Below are positions 41,483 through 51,754 of a stretch of DNA of 63,213 nt, one piece after another. This stretch comes from Oscillospiraceae bacterium (GTDB lineage Bacteria > Bacillota > Clostridia > Oscillospirales > CAG-272). The stretch is taken from the NCBI GenBank assembly GCA_015065215.1, contig SVQT01000006.1:1-63213 (forward strand), in the 5' to 3' direction. The stretch's first letter is position 1, and each line of letters opens with the position of its first letter. The translations under genes and the position numbers were made by a program. The notes under the pieces are model-generated. The model was not told the DNA's origin. It ran no database searches and saw only the letters and a program-made list of their open reading frames with translations.

Positions 41483-44400
41483 TTATTTCTTGAAATACTT
41501 GACAGCGGAAGCAAAGAGCTGCATATCGTACTCGCCGATCACATTCTTGTACAGGTGCTTACCCACACGCTCGCTATGACCCATCTTACCAAGCACACGG
41601 CCATCGGGAGAGGTGATGCCCTCTACCGCATAGATCGAGCCGTTGGGATTAAAGGCGGTATCCATAGTAGGATTGCCCGCAAGATCGACGTACTGCGTAG
41701 CGATCTGACCGTTTGCGGCAAGCTGCTTTACCAGCTCCTCAGAGGCAAGGAAGCGCCCCTCGCCGTGGGAGATCGGCACAGTATAGATCTGACCCACCTC
41801 AGTACCGGCAAGCCAGGGCGACTTGTTGGTGCACACACGGGTGCGTACCAGCTTGGACTGGTGGCGAGCGATGATATTGTAGGTCAAGGTAGGGCAATTT
41901 TCATCGGTGTCGATGATCTTGCCATAAGGTACCAGACCCAGCTTGATCAGCGCCTGGAAGCCGTTACAGATACCCAGCATCAAGCCGTCACGGGCATCCA
42001 GCAGCTTGCCCACCTGCTCCTTGACCGCAGGATTGCGGAAGAAGGCGGTAATGAACTTGGCAGAGCCGTCGGGCTCGTCGCCGCCGGAGAAGCCGCCGGG
42101 GATAAAGACCATTTGACTTTCAGCCAGTTTTTTCGATACCGTTTCCACACTTCTTGCCACATCGTCGGCAGTCAGATTGCGGATCACAACAATATCAGCC
42201 TCGGCACCCGCGGCCTCCATGGCGCGAGCGGAATCATACTCACAGTTGGTGCCGGGGAACACAGGAATCAGCACCTTGGGTCTGGCGCACGCAACGGCCG
42301 GAGCCACATTGCATCCACCCGTGTAGGAGAAGGTCTCCAACGCGCTCTTAGCGGGGGCGTTGGTAGCGTAAACGCCCTCCAGCGTGCCCTCGTTCAGTGC
42401 CAGCAGCTCAGCGATAGCGACCTTTTCGCCACCCAGGTCGATCTCAGGTGCCACGGTAGTCTCACCGATCTTTGTGCCGCAGCAAGCGTCCACATCCTCG
42501 GTCAGCTCCGCTACAATGCACTCCTGCATCATACCGCTATACCAATTGATAGCGGCAGTGGCCTTAAAGCCGATCCCGTTACCAAAGGACATTTTCATCA
42601 CGGCCTCGGCAACGCCGTTTTCCACGGCCCATGCGGCCTTGACCTTGCCGGCGCGGCACAGCTTGTGGAAGCTCTCCCAAGCGCATTTGGTAGAGGCAGG
42701 GGTCTTCTCAGCCGGAGCAAAGAGGTAAACCGGGTGACCCGCTTCCTTGAACTCGGGAGAGATCACGTCGCCCGCCTTGATGGGCGCGATGGCAAAGGAA
42801 ATGAGCGTGGGGGGAACGTCCTTATCCAGGAAGGTGCCGGACATGGAATCCTTACCGCCGATAGCGGCGGCATTCAGCTCAAGCTGGGCATCCATAGCGC
42901 CAAGCAGAGCCGCAAAGGGCTTGCCCCAACGGGTGGGCTCTTGACGGAGCTTTTCAAAGAACTCCTGCAAGGTGAGATAGGCATCCTTATAATCAGCACC
43001 GGCGGCAACAATCTTGGCCATAGAATTATATACCGCGGCGTGCGCGCCGGTGTAGGGATCCACACACATGACATCGGGATCCAGACCCCAAGCCATCACA
43101 CTGGCCTGATCGGTAACCTGGCCCGGCAGAACAGGCAACAGAGCCGCCATGGCCTGCGCGGGTGTCTTTTGATTTTTGCCGCCAAAGGGCATTAGCACAG
43201 AGCCCGCGCCAATAGAGCCGTCAAAGCGCTCCACAAGACCGCGGCGGCTGGCGGTTTTAAGATCACCTGCCATCTCACGCAAATCCTTGTAAAGGGCCTT
43301 GGAGAACACCGACAGATCCTTTGCGGTCACGTCAACAACGGTATGCTTATCGGCGCCGTTGGTGTTCAGGAATTCGCGGGAAAGGTCGGCAATGGTCTGC
43401 CCCTTCCAGGACATGACCATGCGAGCCTCCTCGGTGACCACAGCCACACGGTAGGCCTCCAGATTCTCGGCCTCGGCATAGGCGATGAACCGATCGGCAT
43501 CCTCAGCGGCAACCACCACTGCCATACGCTCCTGAGACTCGGAAATAGCCAATTCGGTACCGTCCAGACCGTCATACTTCTTGCGTACAGCGTCCAGATC
43601 AATCTTCAAACCGTCGGCAAGCTCACCGATGGCAACCGAAACGCCGCCGGCGCCAAAGTCATTGCAACGCTTGATCAGTCGGGTGACCTCGGCATTGCGG
43701 AACAGACGCTGAATCTTACGCTCCTCGGGCGCGTTACCCTTTTGCACTTCAGAGGCCATGGTGGTCAGCGACTTCATATTGTGGCTCTTGGAGGAGCCGG
43801 TAGCGCCGCCGATACCGTCACGGCCGGTGCGGCCGCCCAGCAGGATGATCGCATCACCCGCGGCAGGGCGCTCACGGCGAACATTATAAGCGGGAGCGGC
43901 GGCTACAACAGCGCCGCACTCCAAACGCTTTGCCACATAGCCCTCATGATAAATCTCAGCAACATGGCCGGTGGCAAGACCGATTTGATTACCGTAAGAG
44001 GAATAACCCGCGGCGGCAGTCTGACAGAGCTTTCGCTGGGGTAGCTTGCCGGGCAGGGTCTCGGAAAGAGATTTGCGAGGATCGCCGGCGCCGGTCACGC
44101 GCATGGCCTGATGGACATAGGCACGGCCGGAAAGCGGATCGCGGATGCACCCGCCGATACAGGTGGCGGCACCGCCAAAGGGCTCGATCTCGGTGGGATG
44201 GTTGTGGGTCTCGTTCTTAAACATCAACAGCCAGTCCTGCTCCTCACCGTTGACGGTTGCGGTCACATGGATCGAGCAGGCGTTGATCTCCTCGCTCTCA
44301 TCCAGCTCAGGCAAAACCCCTCGCTTTTTCAAGGTTTTGCCGGCGATAGTGGCAATATCCATCAGCGTCTGGGGGCGCTTTGCCGCCTTTTCCTCACCGT

Positions 44401-45169
44401 AAACCTCTACACGCGCGGCAAGATAGCGGTCATAGGCCGCCTGCACCGTGGGATCGCTGATCTTTACATTGTCAATGTGGGTGGAGAAGGTGGTGTGACG
44501 GCAGTGGTCAGACCAGTAGGTATCCACCACCCGGATCTCGGTGATGGTGGGATCCCGCTTCTCCTCATTTTTAAAGTAATCCTGCAAGAACTTAAGATCG
44601 TCAAGATCCATGGCAAGACCAAGGCTGTCCAAAAGCTCCGCTAAGCCCTTCTCATCCAGACCGATAAAACCGGTAACGGTTGCCACCGTTTCGGGAATGG
44701 CGTACTCGATGGCAAGGGTTTCGGGCTTGTCAAGAGAAGCCTCGCGGCTCTCAACAGCATTGATGACGAATTTTTTCACAGCGTCGATGTCGGCATCGGT
44801 CAGCGCGCCCTCCAGCACATAGACTTTGGCGGAACGAACCGTAGGACGGTCGCCTTGGCTCTGTAACTGAATGCATTGCGCGGCCGAGTCGGCACGTTGG
44901 TCAAACTGACCGGGCAGGGGCTCTACCGCAAAAACGGTGCCGCCCTTTGCGTCAACCGTATCGGTCACGACATCCAACTGGGGCTCGGAAAAAATGGTGC
45001 GAACAGCCTTGTCAAACAGGTCCTTCTCAATGTTTTCCACATCATAGCGGTTGATCACACGCACGCCTTCCAGCGCGGTGAGCCCCACCAGATTTTTCAG
45101 CTCATTCAAAAGGCCGTTTGCCTCGTGGGCAAGCTCGGCTTTTTTCTCCACATAAATTCTATAAACCAT
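41483..45169 (-). CDS. purL: Phosphoribosylformylglycinamidine synthase, large single-chain type
   Basis: The 1228-residue protein fuses all three activities: an N-terminal PurS-like region (~1-150), two AIRS-type ATP halves (THFSTHIDN-like region [49 protein letters not shown]) and a C-terminal glutaminase ([35 protein letters not shown] with nucleophile Cys, SHGEGRF). It converts FGAR to FGAM. The ATG at 45169 is 7 bases after AAGGAG; an earlier ATG is too close to the binding site. Many Firmicutes use separate PurS/PurL/PurQ, so this is the other architecture. Confidence 0.96.
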   Translation of the reverse strand: MVYRIYVEKKAELAHEANGLLNELKNLVGLTALEGVRVINRYDVENIEKDLFDKAVRTIFSEPQLDVVTDTVDAKGGTVFAVEPLPGQFDQRADSAAQCIQLQSQGDRPTVRSAKVYVLEGALTDADIDAVKKFVINAVESREASLDKPETLAIEYAIPETVATVTGFIGLDEKGLAELLDSLGLAMDLDDLKFLQDYFKNEEKRDPTITEIRVVDTYWSDHCRHTTFSTHIDNVKISDPTVQAAYDRYLAARVEVYGEEKAAKRPQTLMDIATIAGKTLKKRGVLPELDESEEINACSIHVTATVNGEEQDWLLMFKNETHNHPTEIEPFGGAATCIGGCIRDPLSGRAYVHQAMRVTGAGDPRKSLSETLPGKLPQRKLCQTAAAGYSSYGNQIGLATGHVAEIYHEGYVAKRLECGAVVAAAPAYNVRRERPAAGDAIILLGGRTGRDGIGGATGSSKSHNMKSLTTMASEVQKGNAPEERKIQRLFRNAEVTRLIKRCNDFGAGGVSVAIGELADGLKIDLDAVRKKYDGLDGTELAISESQERMAVVVAAEDADRFIAYAEAENLEAYRVAVVTEEARMVMSWKGQTIADLSREFLNTNGADKHTVVDVTAKDLSVFSKALYKDLREMAGDLKTASRRGLVERFDGSIGAGSVLMPFGGKNQKTPAQAMAALLPVLPGQVTDQASVMAWGLDPDVMCVDPYTGAHAAVYNSMAKIVAAGADYKDAYLTLQEFFEKLRQEPTRWGKPFAALLGAMDAQLELNAAAIGGKDSMSGTFLDKDVPPTLISFAIAPIKAGDVISPEFKEAGHPVYLFAPAEKTPASTKCAWESFHKLCRAGKVKAAWAVENGVAEAVMKMSFGNGIGFKATAAINWYSGMMQECIVAELTEDVDACCGTKIGETTVAPEIDLGGEKVAIAELLALNEGTLEGVYATNAPAKSALETFSYTGGCNVAPAVACARPKVLIPVFPGTNCEYDSARAMEAAGAEADIVVIRNLTADDVARSVETVSKKLAESQMVFIPGGFSGGDEPDGSAKFITAFFRNPAVKEQVGKLLDARDGLMLGICNGFQALIKLGLVPYGKIIDTDENCPTLTYNIIARHQSKLVRTRVCTNKSPWLAGTEVGQIYTVPISHGEGRFLASEELVKQLAANGQIATQYVDLAGNPTMDTAFNPNGSIYAVEGITSPDGRVLGKMGHSERVGKHLYKNVIGEYDMQLFASAVKYFKK

Positions 45170-45180
45170 CGTCATTCTCC

Positions 45181-46449
45181 TTATTTGAGCGCGGCAAGAG
45201 CACGCTTGCCAATGTCTTTTCTGCAATAGGCGTTTTGGAATTTGACCTTTGCCGCAACCTCATAAGCGCGTGCCACGGCGTCGGGCAAATTGGCGGCGGT
45301 GGCCACCGCGCCAATCACACGGCCGCCGGCGGTGAGCAGCTTTTCACCATCCTTTTTCGCGCCTGCCACAAAGAGGTATTCCCCATCGGCCGTCTCGGGC
45401 AGGGTCATCTCAAAGCCGGAGGCGTACTTTTTGGGATAGCCGTCGGAGGCCAGCACCACACAGCATGCGGCGCCGGTAGAGAACTTGACCTCAACCTCGG
45501 CAAGCCGCTCGTCGGCTACGGCCCGCATGATAGTAAACAGGTCGCTTTCCAAAAGGGGCAGAACCACCTGTGTCTCGGGATCGCCAAAGCGGCAGTTGTA
45601 CTCGATCACACGGGGCCCCTTGGGCGTGATCATCAATCCAAAGAACAGACACCCCTTGAAGGGACGCCCCTCGGCATTCATAGCGTTCATGGTCGGCACA
45701 AAGATCTTCTCCATACACTCTTTGGCTACTGCCTCGGTGTAGTAGGGATTGGGGGCAACGGTACCCATGCCGCCGGTATTCAGACCCTCGTCGTTATCCT
45801 TGGCACGCTTGTGGTCCATGGCGGAAACCATCGGCACCACGGTTTTGCCGTCCATAAAGGCCAAAACCGATACCTCCGGGCCGGTCATAAATTCCTCCAC
45901 CAGAATACGGCTGCCGCTCTCTCCAAAGACCTTGTCGCACATCATTTCACAAACGGCCTGCTTTGCCTCTTCAAAATTCTGAGCGATCACAACACCCTTA
46001 CCAAGAGCCAAGCCGTCTGCCTTGATCACCGCAGGGTAATCCTGCTTTTCCAGATAGGCGATGGCCTTGTCGGGGTCGTCAAAGGTCTCGCTTGCCGCGG
46101 TGGGGATGCCGTACTTGTGCATGAGCGCCTTGGAAAAGACCTTACTGCCCTCAATGATGGCGGCATTGGCACGGGGGCCAAAGCAGGGGATGCCCAGCTC
46201 CTCCAGAGCATCAACGCACCCCAGCACCAGCGGGTCATCGGGGGCAACCACCGCAAAGTCGATAGCGCTCTTCTTGGCGAACTCGACGATAGCGGGAATA
46301 TCCTTAGCGCCGATATTGACACATTCAGCGTCAGCGGAAATGCCGCCATTACCGGGAAGTGCATAAATTTTTTCAATGCTTTTGTTTTCTTTCAGCTTCT
46401 GGATGATGGCGTGCTCACGGCCGCCACCTCCGACTACCATAATTTTCAT
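45181..46449 (-). CDS. purD: Phosphoribosylamine-glycine ligase
   Basis: The 422-residue ATP-grasp enzyme starts with MVVGGGGREHAI, and has VVAPDDPLVLGCVDALE, IKADGLALGKGVVIA, GPEVSVLAFMDG and EYNCRFGDPETQVVLPLL. It makes GAR from phosphoribosylamine, glycine and ATP. The ATG at 46449 is where similarity begins and AAAGGGA lies upstream; the 27-residue extension is unsupported. It sits 20 bases after the AICAR transformylase gene and 11 bases before purL. Confidence 0.96.
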   Translation of the reverse strand: MKIMVVGGGGREHAIIQKLKENKSIEKIYALPGNGGISADAECVNIGAKDIPAIVEFAKKSAIDFAVVAPDDPLVLGCVDALEELGIPCFGPRANAAIIEGSKVFSKALMHKYGIPTAASETFDDPDKAIAYLEKQDYPAVIKADGLALGKGVVIAQNFEEAKQAVCEMMCDKVFGESGSRILVEEFMTGPEVSVLAFMDGKTVVPMVSAMDHKRAKDNDEGLNTGGMGTVAPNPYYTEAVAKECMEKIFVPTMNAMNAEGRPFKGCLFFGLMITPKGPRVIEYNCRFGDPETQVVLPLLESDLFTIMRAVADERLAEVEVKFSTGAACCVVLASDGYPKKYASGFEMTLPETADGEYLFVAGAKKDGEKLLTAGGRVIGAVATAANLPDAVARAYEVAAKVKFQNAYCRKDIGKRALAALK

Positions 46450-46469
46450 CGTTTCCGGTTCCCTTTCTA

Positions 46470-47648
46470 TCAATGATGGAACAGTCTCATGCCGGTAAAC
46501 GCCATCACCATGCCGTATTTGTCGGCACATTCGATCACCGCGTCGTCACGGATCGAGCCACCGGGCTCGGCCACGTACTTCACGCCACTGGCGGCGGCGC
46601 GCTGGATGTTGTCGTCAAAGGGGAAGAAGGCATCAGAGCCAAGGGCCACATCGGTCTTGGTGGCAAGATAGGCCTTGATCTCGGCATCGGTCAGCGGCTC
46701 GGGTTGGCGGGTAAAGTACTTTTGCCAGTTGCCGTCGGCACAAACATCCTCCTCGTTGCGGTTGATATAGCCGTCGATCACGTTGTCACGGGTGGGACGG
46801 GCGATGCCATCCATAAAGGGCAGGCTCAGCACCTTGTCATGCTGACGCAGGAACCAAGTATCCGCCTTGGAGCCGGCAAGTCTGGTGCAGTGAATACGGG
46901 ACTGCTGACCGGCACCAACACCGATGGCCTGTCCGTCAACCGCATAGCAAACAGAGTTGGACTGGGTATATTTCAGGGTAATGAGCGAAATGATCAGATC
47001 CCGCTTCGCGCTCTCGGGCAGCTCCTTTTTCGCGGTCACGATATTCTGAAGCAGTTCCTCGCCGATATGGAAGTTATTTCTGCCCTGCTCAAAGGTGATG
47101 CCAAAGACCTGCTTGCGCTCCACCTCGGCGGGAACGAAATCGGGATCAATCTCCACGATATTGTAGGCACCCTTGCGCTTGGTTTTCAGGATCTCCAGCG
47201 CTTCGGGCTCATAGCCGGGCGCGATCACGCCGTCAGAGACCTCACGCTGGATGAGCTTGGCGGTGGGCACATCACACACATCGGAAAGGGCCACCCAGTC
47301 GCCAAAGGAGCACATGCGGTCGGTACCACGCGCTCTGGCGTAAGCGCAGGCAAGAGGGGTGCTAACCTCCTCGGGGGTCACGAAGCAGGCCTTCATCAGC
47401 TTTTCGGACATGGGAATACCCACAGCCGCCGAGGTGGGGCTCACGTGCTTGAAGGAGGTGACGGCAGGCAGGCCAAGAGCCTCTTTGAGCTCCTTTACCA
47501 GCTGCCAGGAGTTGAATGCATCCAGGAAGTTGATGTAACCGGGTCTGCCGCACAAAATTTTGATGGGCAACTCGGAGCCGTCGTGCATATAAATTCTTGC
47601 GGGCTTCTGGTTGGGGTTACAGCCGTATTTCAGTTCAAATTCGTTCAT
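46470..47648 (-). CDS. purH: Stand-alone AICAR transformylase (PurH second-half function)
   Basis: The 392-residue protein matches only the transformylase part of PurH: ELKYGCNPNQKPARIY, the catalytic SFKHVSPTSAAVG (Lys-His pair), SNSVCYAVDGQAIGVGAGQQ and FFPFDDNIQRAAASGVKY. It transfers formyl from 10-formyl-THF to AICAR, giving FAICAR. The MGS-like IMP cyclohydrolase half of ordinary PurH is missing and is replaced by the neighbouring PurO-type gene 15 bases upstream. The ATG at 47648 has AGGAG 8 bases before it; the ATG at 47654 is too close. Confidence 0.93.
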   Translation of the reverse strand: MNEFELKYGCNPNQKPARIYMHDGSELPIKILCGRPGYINFLDAFNSWQLVKELKEALGLPAVTSFKHVSPTSAAVGIPMSEKLMKACFVTPEEVSTPLACAYARARGTDRMCSFGDWVALSDVCDVPTAKLIQREVSDGVIAPGYEPEALEILKTKRKGAYNIVEIDPDFVPAEVERKQVFGITFEQGRNNFHIGEELLQNIVTAKKELPESAKRDLIISLITLKYTQSNSVCYAVDGQAIGVGAGQQSRIHCTRLAGSKADTWFLRQHDKVLSLPFMDGIARPTRDNVIDGYINRNEEDVCADGNWQKYFTRQPEPLTDAEIKAYLATKTDVALGSDAFFPFDDNIQRAAASGVKYVAEPGGSIRDDAVIECADKYGMVMAFTGMRLFHH

Positions 47649-47663
47649 GTTCATTTTCTCCTG

Positions 47664-48380
47664 TCAGCAATTTTTATTCACAATCCGGGTCTCGCTCTCG
47701 CCCGTAGCAATGTCAATATATCTCACAAAAAGAGATACCTTATTATCCTCGTTAAGGTTGGTCCAGATCAGATCGGTCAGAGTGTCAATATCCACATCGG
47801 GCAGCTCCAGAGTCTTTGGCTCACCCTCAAAGGAGGGCAGCGGATCACCGTCGCAGTTGTAGGTGTGGATAAACTTGGCACGACCCGCAATGGGATTGGA
47901 ATAGGCGTAAGTGAAGCGCTCGCAGGAGCTGTCATCACCCTCGGCACTCTTGAGGATGGACATAGCAAAGTTCATGCCGCCCTCCTCCCGGCGGATAATG
48001 CCGGAGATGCGGGGGGTAAAGTTGGGAGCGTCGTCCTCAAACTCACGGGTACGCAGCGCCTGCTCAAAGGTCATCTGCTTATCCATGAGCTTGTAGATGG
48101 TGTCGGTCTGGTCGCCATTGGTCACAATGGTCTTGTTGCCCAGCACACGTACGGGGTAGTAGATGATCAGATGGGGATCAACCATCTTACTCTCGTCAAA
48201 AGCCTTGGTCCGCATGGCGTCACCCTCTGCCACAAATACGCGGTTGCGGCTATTGACGCTTCTGCCCATGATAAAGTAGGCGGTAACCGCCTTTTTGCCG
48301 TCGGCACTCTTGCCGATCATGATACCTCTGCCGTGATAGGCGAGGGAGTTCAGCTCATTTGCAATGGTTGATACCTTCAT
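47664..48380 (-). CDS. purO: IMP cyclohydrolase, PurO type
   Basis: The 238-residue protein has the PurO-like blocks YHGRGIMIG, AYFIMGRSVNSRNRVF, DPHLIIYYPVR and GRAKFIHTYNCDGDPLPSFE. PurO closes FAICAR to IMP; it was defined in archaea and has an Ntn-hydrolase-like fold unrelated to the PurH cyclase. Placement next to a transformylase lacking its cyclase half strongly supports the call. AAGGAG precedes the ATG. A 188-base gap holding a repeat element separates it from purN. Confidence 0.88.
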   Translation of the reverse strand: MKVSTIANELNSLAYHGRGIMIGKSADGKKAVTAYFIMGRSVNSRNRVFVAEGDAMRTKAFDESKMVDPHLIIYYPVRVLGNKTIVTNGDQTDTIYKLMDKQMTFEQALRTREFEDDAPNFTPRISGIIRREEGGMNFAMSILKSAEGDDSSCERFTYAYSNPIAGRAKFIHTYNCDGDPLPSFEGEPKTLELPDVDIDTLTDLIWTNLNEDNKVSLFVRYIDIATGESETRIVNKNC

Positions 48381-48431
48381 TTTTGTTCTCCTTTTGTATG
48401 GAAATGCGGACTGTCGAGGATGCAGTCCCTA

Positions 48432-48570
48432 CTATTTTACTCGATTGCCGTGATCTATGAAAAAGTGCGTAGAGCAAGGCGCACCGGAACCGATACCCGA
48501 AGGCGATGTCTGCCATCGTCGAGGGTTGAGGTGAGAAGCAACGTCGCAATACGTGCTTTTTTCGACGATC
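48432..48570 (-). repeat. Inverted-repeat element B between purN and purO
   Basis: The ends (near 48452-48471 and 48539-48567) form an imperfect terminal inverted repeat (GATC..GAAAAA..CGTA type). The interior shares GTTGCT..CTCA and CGCCTTGC blocks, in the same order, with element A at 50367-50483. No convincing gene is inside. The boundaries are approximate and its left end is uncertain. Confidence 0.5.
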
Positions 48571-49174
48571 ACATTTGGGCACAGACCTTCTCCACGGCCT
48601 CTGGCAGAATGATCCACTCCGCTTGCTCCATCACGCGGCGCTGGAGCACCTCGGGGGTATCCCCCTCCTCCACGTACACCGCCCGCTGGGCAATGATTCT
48701 GCCGCCGTCGGGGATCTCGTTTACAAAGTGCACGGTAGCGCCCGTCACCTTCACGCCATATGCCAGTGCTGCCTCGTGTACCTTGAGGCCATAAAAGCCC
48801 TTGCCGCAAAAGCTGGGGATGAGAGAGGGATGCACGTTGATGATGCGCTTATCGTATTTTCTGGTAAAATCAGCAGAAAGAATGGCAAGAAAGCCGGCAA
48901 GCACGATCAGGTCAATGCCCTTTTCCTCCAGCTTTGCCACCAGCGCATGCTCAAACGCTTCGGCGGAGCCGAGCTCGCGGCGTAGCAGGGTCACACCCTC
49001 CACGCCCGCTTTCGTGGCACGCTCCAACGCATAAGCGCCCTCCTTGTTGGAAACCACCAACGCGATCTCGCCGTGCGGCATTTTACCGGCCGCCTCGGCA
49101 TCCAGCAGCGCTTGCAGATTGGTGCCGCCCCCCGAAACCAGGACGGCAATCCGTACTTTTTTATCCATAGTCAT
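48569..49174 (-). CDS. purN: Phosphoribosylglycinamide formyltransferase
   Basis: The 201-residue enzyme has the folate transformylase motifs IAVLVSGGGTNLQAL, VSNKEGAYALERA, LAGFLAILS and NVHPSLIPSFCGKGFYG (catalytic Asn/His), then HFVNEIPDGGRIIAQ. It formylates GAR using 10-formyl-THF. The start is taken at the ATG that overlaps the purM stop in TGATG, implying coupled translation; a second ATG two codons later is also possible. Standard size for PurN. Confidence 0.95.
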   Translation of the reverse strand: MTMDKKVRIAVLVSGGGTNLQALLDAEAAGKMPHGEIALVVSNKEGAYALERATKAGVEGVTLLRRELGSAEAFEHALVAKLEEKGIDLIVLAGFLAILSADFTRKYDKRIINVHPSLIPSFCGKGFYGLKVHEAALAYGVKVTGATVHFVNEIPDGGRIIAQRAVYVEEGDTPEVLQRRVMEQAEWIILPEAVEKVCAQM

Positions 49175-50226
49175 CAGCAAAGCACCACGCCCTCGTCACC
49201 CTTGACGATTTCACCGATCACGTATGCATCCTGACCGTTAGCTTTTAAAATCTCAAGGGCAGTCTCTACCTCCGCGGCGGGCACCACAACGCTCATGCCA
49301 ACACCCATGTTATAGGTGTTAAACATATCACGCTCGGGGATGTTGCCGAATTTGGCAATCAGATCAAAGATAGGCAGAATCTTAACAGCCGATTTGCTGA
49401 TCTTGGCGGTCAGTCCCTTGGGGATAGAGCGCGGAATATTCTCGTAAAAGCCGCCGCCGGTGATATGGGAAATGCCCTTTACATCCACCTTTTCCAGCAG
49501 AGCCAGTACAGGCTTAACATAAATTTTAGTGGGGGTCAGCAGGGTCTCGGCAATAGTCTTGCCACCCAGCTCCTCACGGGCCTCATACAAAAGCGGATCA
49601 TTGTTATCAATATTGAATACCTTGCGGCAAAGCGAGAAGCCGTTGGAATGGATGCCGGTAGAGGGCAACGCGATCACCACATCACCCACGGCCATACGCT
49701 CCTTGTTCAGGATCTTCTTTTTATCCACAACGCCAACAGCAAAGCCTGCCAGGTCGTAATCCTCGACCGGCATCAGGCCCGGATGCTCAGCGGTTTCGCC
49801 GCCGATCAGCGCCGCGCCCGACTGCACACAGCCCTCGGCAACACCGCCCACAATCTCGGCGATTTTCTCGGGCACGTTCTTTCCGCACGCGATGTAATCC
49901 AGGAAGAACAGAGGCTTCGCGCCAACGCAGATAATATCGTTCACGCACATGGCCACCGCGTCAATACCGATGGTATCGTGCTTGTCCATCAGAATGGCCA
50001 GCTTCACCTTGGTGCCGCAGCCGTCGGTGCCGGAGACCAGTACAGGCTCCTCCATGCCCGCCACGGGCAGACCAAAACAGCCGCCAAAGCCGCCCACGTC
50101 ATCCAGGCACCCCTCGTTCTTGGTGCGGGCAACGTGCTTTTTCATCAGTTCTACCGCCTTGTAGCCGGCGGTAATATCTACACCGGCAGCGGCATAGCTT
50201 GCAGAATGGGAATTCTTGTGATCCAT
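49174..50226 (-). CDS. purM: Phosphoribosylformylglycinamidine cyclo-ligase
   Basis: The 350-residue AIRS has SYAAAGVDITAGYKAVELMK, VSGTDGCGTKVKLA, AMCVNDIICVGAKPLFFLDY and GGETAEHPGLM. It closes FGAM to AIR. TTGCAAAGGAGCAAG precedes the ATG. It is 248 bases after purC, the largest gap of the operon, which contains a hairpin (50295-50322) and repeat element A. Its stop overlaps the purN start by 1 base. Confidence 0.96.
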   Translation of the reverse strand: MDHKNSHSASYAAAGVDITAGYKAVELMKKHVARTKNEGCLDDVGGFGGCFGLPVAGMEEPVLVSGTDGCGTKVKLAILMDKHDTIGIDAVAMCVNDIICVGAKPLFFLDYIACGKNVPEKIAEIVGGVAEGCVQSGAALIGGETAEHPGLMPVEDYDLAGFAVGVVDKKKILNKERMAVGDVVIALPSTGIHSNGFSLCRKVFNIDNNDPLLYEAREELGGKTIAETLLTPTKIYVKPVLALLEKVDVKGISHITGGGFYENIPRSIPKGLTAKISKSAVKILPIFDLIAKFGNIPERDMFNTYNMGVGMSVVVPAAEVETALEILKANGQDAYVIGEIVKGDEGVVLC

Positions 50227-50294
50227 TTTCTTGCTCCTTTGCAGAGTTTTATGATGTTTTGGGCGCTCCCAAAAGATTTTCTAAAGACAGTTTG

Positions 50295-50322
50295 TGCCTT
50301 GCCCCCTTTCGGAGGCAAGGCA
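50295..50322. other. Stem-loop in the purC-purM gap
   Basis: A 9-base perfect stem (TGCCTTGCC 50295-50303 with GGCAAGGCA 50314-50322) lies between element A and purM. It has no long T-run on the transcribed strand, so it may be a processing or stabilising hairpin. Confidence 0.5.
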
Positions 50323-50366
50323 TTTGTTGCATTCGTTATTCCTTTTCCGCTTCCGCGATCCACATC

Positions 50367-50483
50367 TTCGCCTAAAAAACGCGAAGAACCGGGCGCACCG
50401 GAAAAAGCAAGGCGCAGGCGTACAAAGCGTACGTCAAGCCGCTTTTGAGGAGCAACGAAGTTATACGCGATTTTTTAGGCGAA
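50367..50483 (-). repeat. Inverted-repeat element A at the 3' end of purC
   Basis: The ends TTCGCCTAAAAAACGCG (50367-50383) and CGCGATTTTTTAGGCGAA (50466-50483) form a near-perfect 17-base inverted repeat. The right end overlaps the purC stop codon and supplies its last codons. Internal blocks GTTGCTCCTCA and GCGCCTTGC recur in element B. This looks like a small palindromic mobile repeat or structured RNA. Confidence 0.6.
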
Positions 50484-51155
50484 GAACAAGGTATTGAGGG
50501 TCATGGGATCAACGTACTCGCCATCCTTATAAACACGCATGTTACCGGAAGCAATCTCGTCGATCAGCATCACGTTGCCCTGGGCATCATAGCCGAACTC
50601 AAACTTGATGTCGTACATATCAAGGCCCTTTGCCTTCAGGTCGTCGGCAACAATCTTGGTGATGGCCTGGGTCATAGCCTTCAGGTCGTCATACTGCTTT
50701 GCGGTCATAACACCCAGATCTACCAGACCGTCCTTGGTAACCAGCGGGTCACCCTTGGCATCGTTCTTGAAGGTGGTCTCCACATAAGCGGGCAGATCCT
50801 GACCCTCGGTGCAGTAATCCGAGTAGCGGCGGTAGAAGGAGCCAACCGCCTTGTAGCGGCAAATGACCTCCAGGCCCTTGCCGAACACCTTAGCAGGCTT
50901 AACTTCCATGGTAGTGTCGTTGAGGTTGGCACTTACATAGTGGGTCAGAATGCCGGCCGCGTTGATCTTTTCAAAAAAGTAGATCGACATACGCAAATTG
51001 ACATCACCGACGCCCTCGATGGTCAGACCTACCGCGTTTTCACCGGGATCAAACTTGCCATCCTTGCCGGTGCAGTCATCCTTGAATTTGAGCAGATAGT
51101 TGCCATTGTCCAGTGCGAATACGTCCTTGGTTTTTCCGGTGTAAACGAGTTTCAT
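50475..51155 (-). CDS. purC: SAICAR synthetase
   Basis: The 226-residue protein has the PurC motifs [27 protein letters not shown]-type core, [29 protein letters not shown] and [16 protein letters not shown]. It joins CAIR with aspartate. The ATG at 51155 follows AAGGAG; the longer frame extends into the purE-purC gap without support. The last residues (TLFFA) and stop are encoded by the end of repeat element A, so the native C-terminus may have been altered, although the length is near normal. Confidence 0.93.
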   Translation of the reverse strand: MKLVYTGKTKDVFALDNGNYLLKFKDDCTGKDGKFDPGENAVGLTIEGVGDVNLRMSIYFFEKINAAGILTHYVSANLNDTTMEVKPAKVFGKGLEVICRYKAVGSFYRRYSDYCTEGQDLPAYVETTFKNDAKGDPLVTKDGLVDLGVMTAKQYDDLKAMTQAITKIVADDLKAKGLDMYDIKFEFGYDAQGNVMLIDEIASGNMRVYKDGEYVDPMTLNTLFFA

Positions 51156-51195
51156 TTTCTTTTTCTCCTTGTGTTTTATGATAAATTTTTTGATT

Positions 51196-51693
51196 TCACT
51201 TGTTAAATTCCGCAGCGACCGCGGCGTCCTTCTCAAGAACCTTTTTCGCGTCCGCCGCGCGCTTGGCGATCAGCTTTTCTGCCAGCTCGTCATCGGCGGT
51301 GGCCAGGATCTGCGCCGCCAGCAGTGCCGCATTGCCGCCGCCATTGATGGCTACGGTAGCCACCGGAATGCCGGTGGGCATCTGTACCGTAGAAAGCAAC
51401 GCGTCCATACCGTCAAGGTTGGAGGATTTGCAAGGCACGCCGATCACAGGCAGTGTGGTGTTGGCCGCAACCGCTCCCGCCAAATGCGCCGCCATACCGG
51501 CAAAGGCAATCATGGCGCCAAAACCGTTGGCTCTGGCATTTTTTGAAAATTCAGCCGCCTCCACAGGGGTGCGGTGGGCCGAATACACGTGAACCTCATA
51601 ACCGATGCCAAGGGCATCCAGCATATCGGTTGCCTTACGGACGATGGGAAGATCGCTGTCGCTCCCCATCAGAATACCTACTTTTTTGCTCAT
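51196..51693 (-). CDS. purE: N5-carboxyaminoimidazole ribonucleotide mutase
   Basis: The 165-residue protein has [25 protein letters not shown] (catalytic His), [15 protein letters not shown] and [24 protein letters not shown]-type core, typical of class I PurE. It interconverts N5-CAIR and CAIR. No purK is adjacent, so either purK is elsewhere or the enzyme uses CO2 directly. It is the first gene of the pur operon, immediately behind the ZTP riboswitch; GGAGGAAGCGCA precedes the ATG. Confidence 0.96.
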   Translation of the reverse strand: MSKKVGILMGSDSDLPIVRKATDMLDALGIGYEVHVYSAHRTPVEAAEFSKNARANGFGAMIAFAGMAAHLAGAVAANTTLPVIGVPCKSSNLDGMDALLSTVQMPTGIPVATVAINGGGNAALLAAQILATADDELAEKLIAKRAADAKKVLEKDAAVAAEFNK

Positions 51694-51713
51694 TGCGCTT
51701 CCTCCTTACAGGA

Positions 51714-51754
51714 AAATAAAAAGGCGCACTTAACCCAGCATGGATAAGTGTGCC
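51714..51754 (-). terminator. Riboswitch-controlled terminator before purE
   Basis: On the minus strand a GGCACACTTA..TAAGTGCGCC stem (51754-51723) is followed by TTTTTATTTT. Its 5' arm shares the GGGCA end of the ZTP aptamer, so ligand binding and terminator formation should exclude each other. Confidence 0.88.

Noticed and set aside
39612-43195. Long plus-strand open frames opposite fhs and purL
   Set aside because: They are antisense shadows of genuine enzymes, span gene boundaries, and show no family features.
45118-48371. Long plus-strand open frames opposite purD, the AICAR transformylase and purO
   Set aside because: Same reason: antisense to motif-rich genes, with low-complexity His/Gly-rich translations and no start signals.
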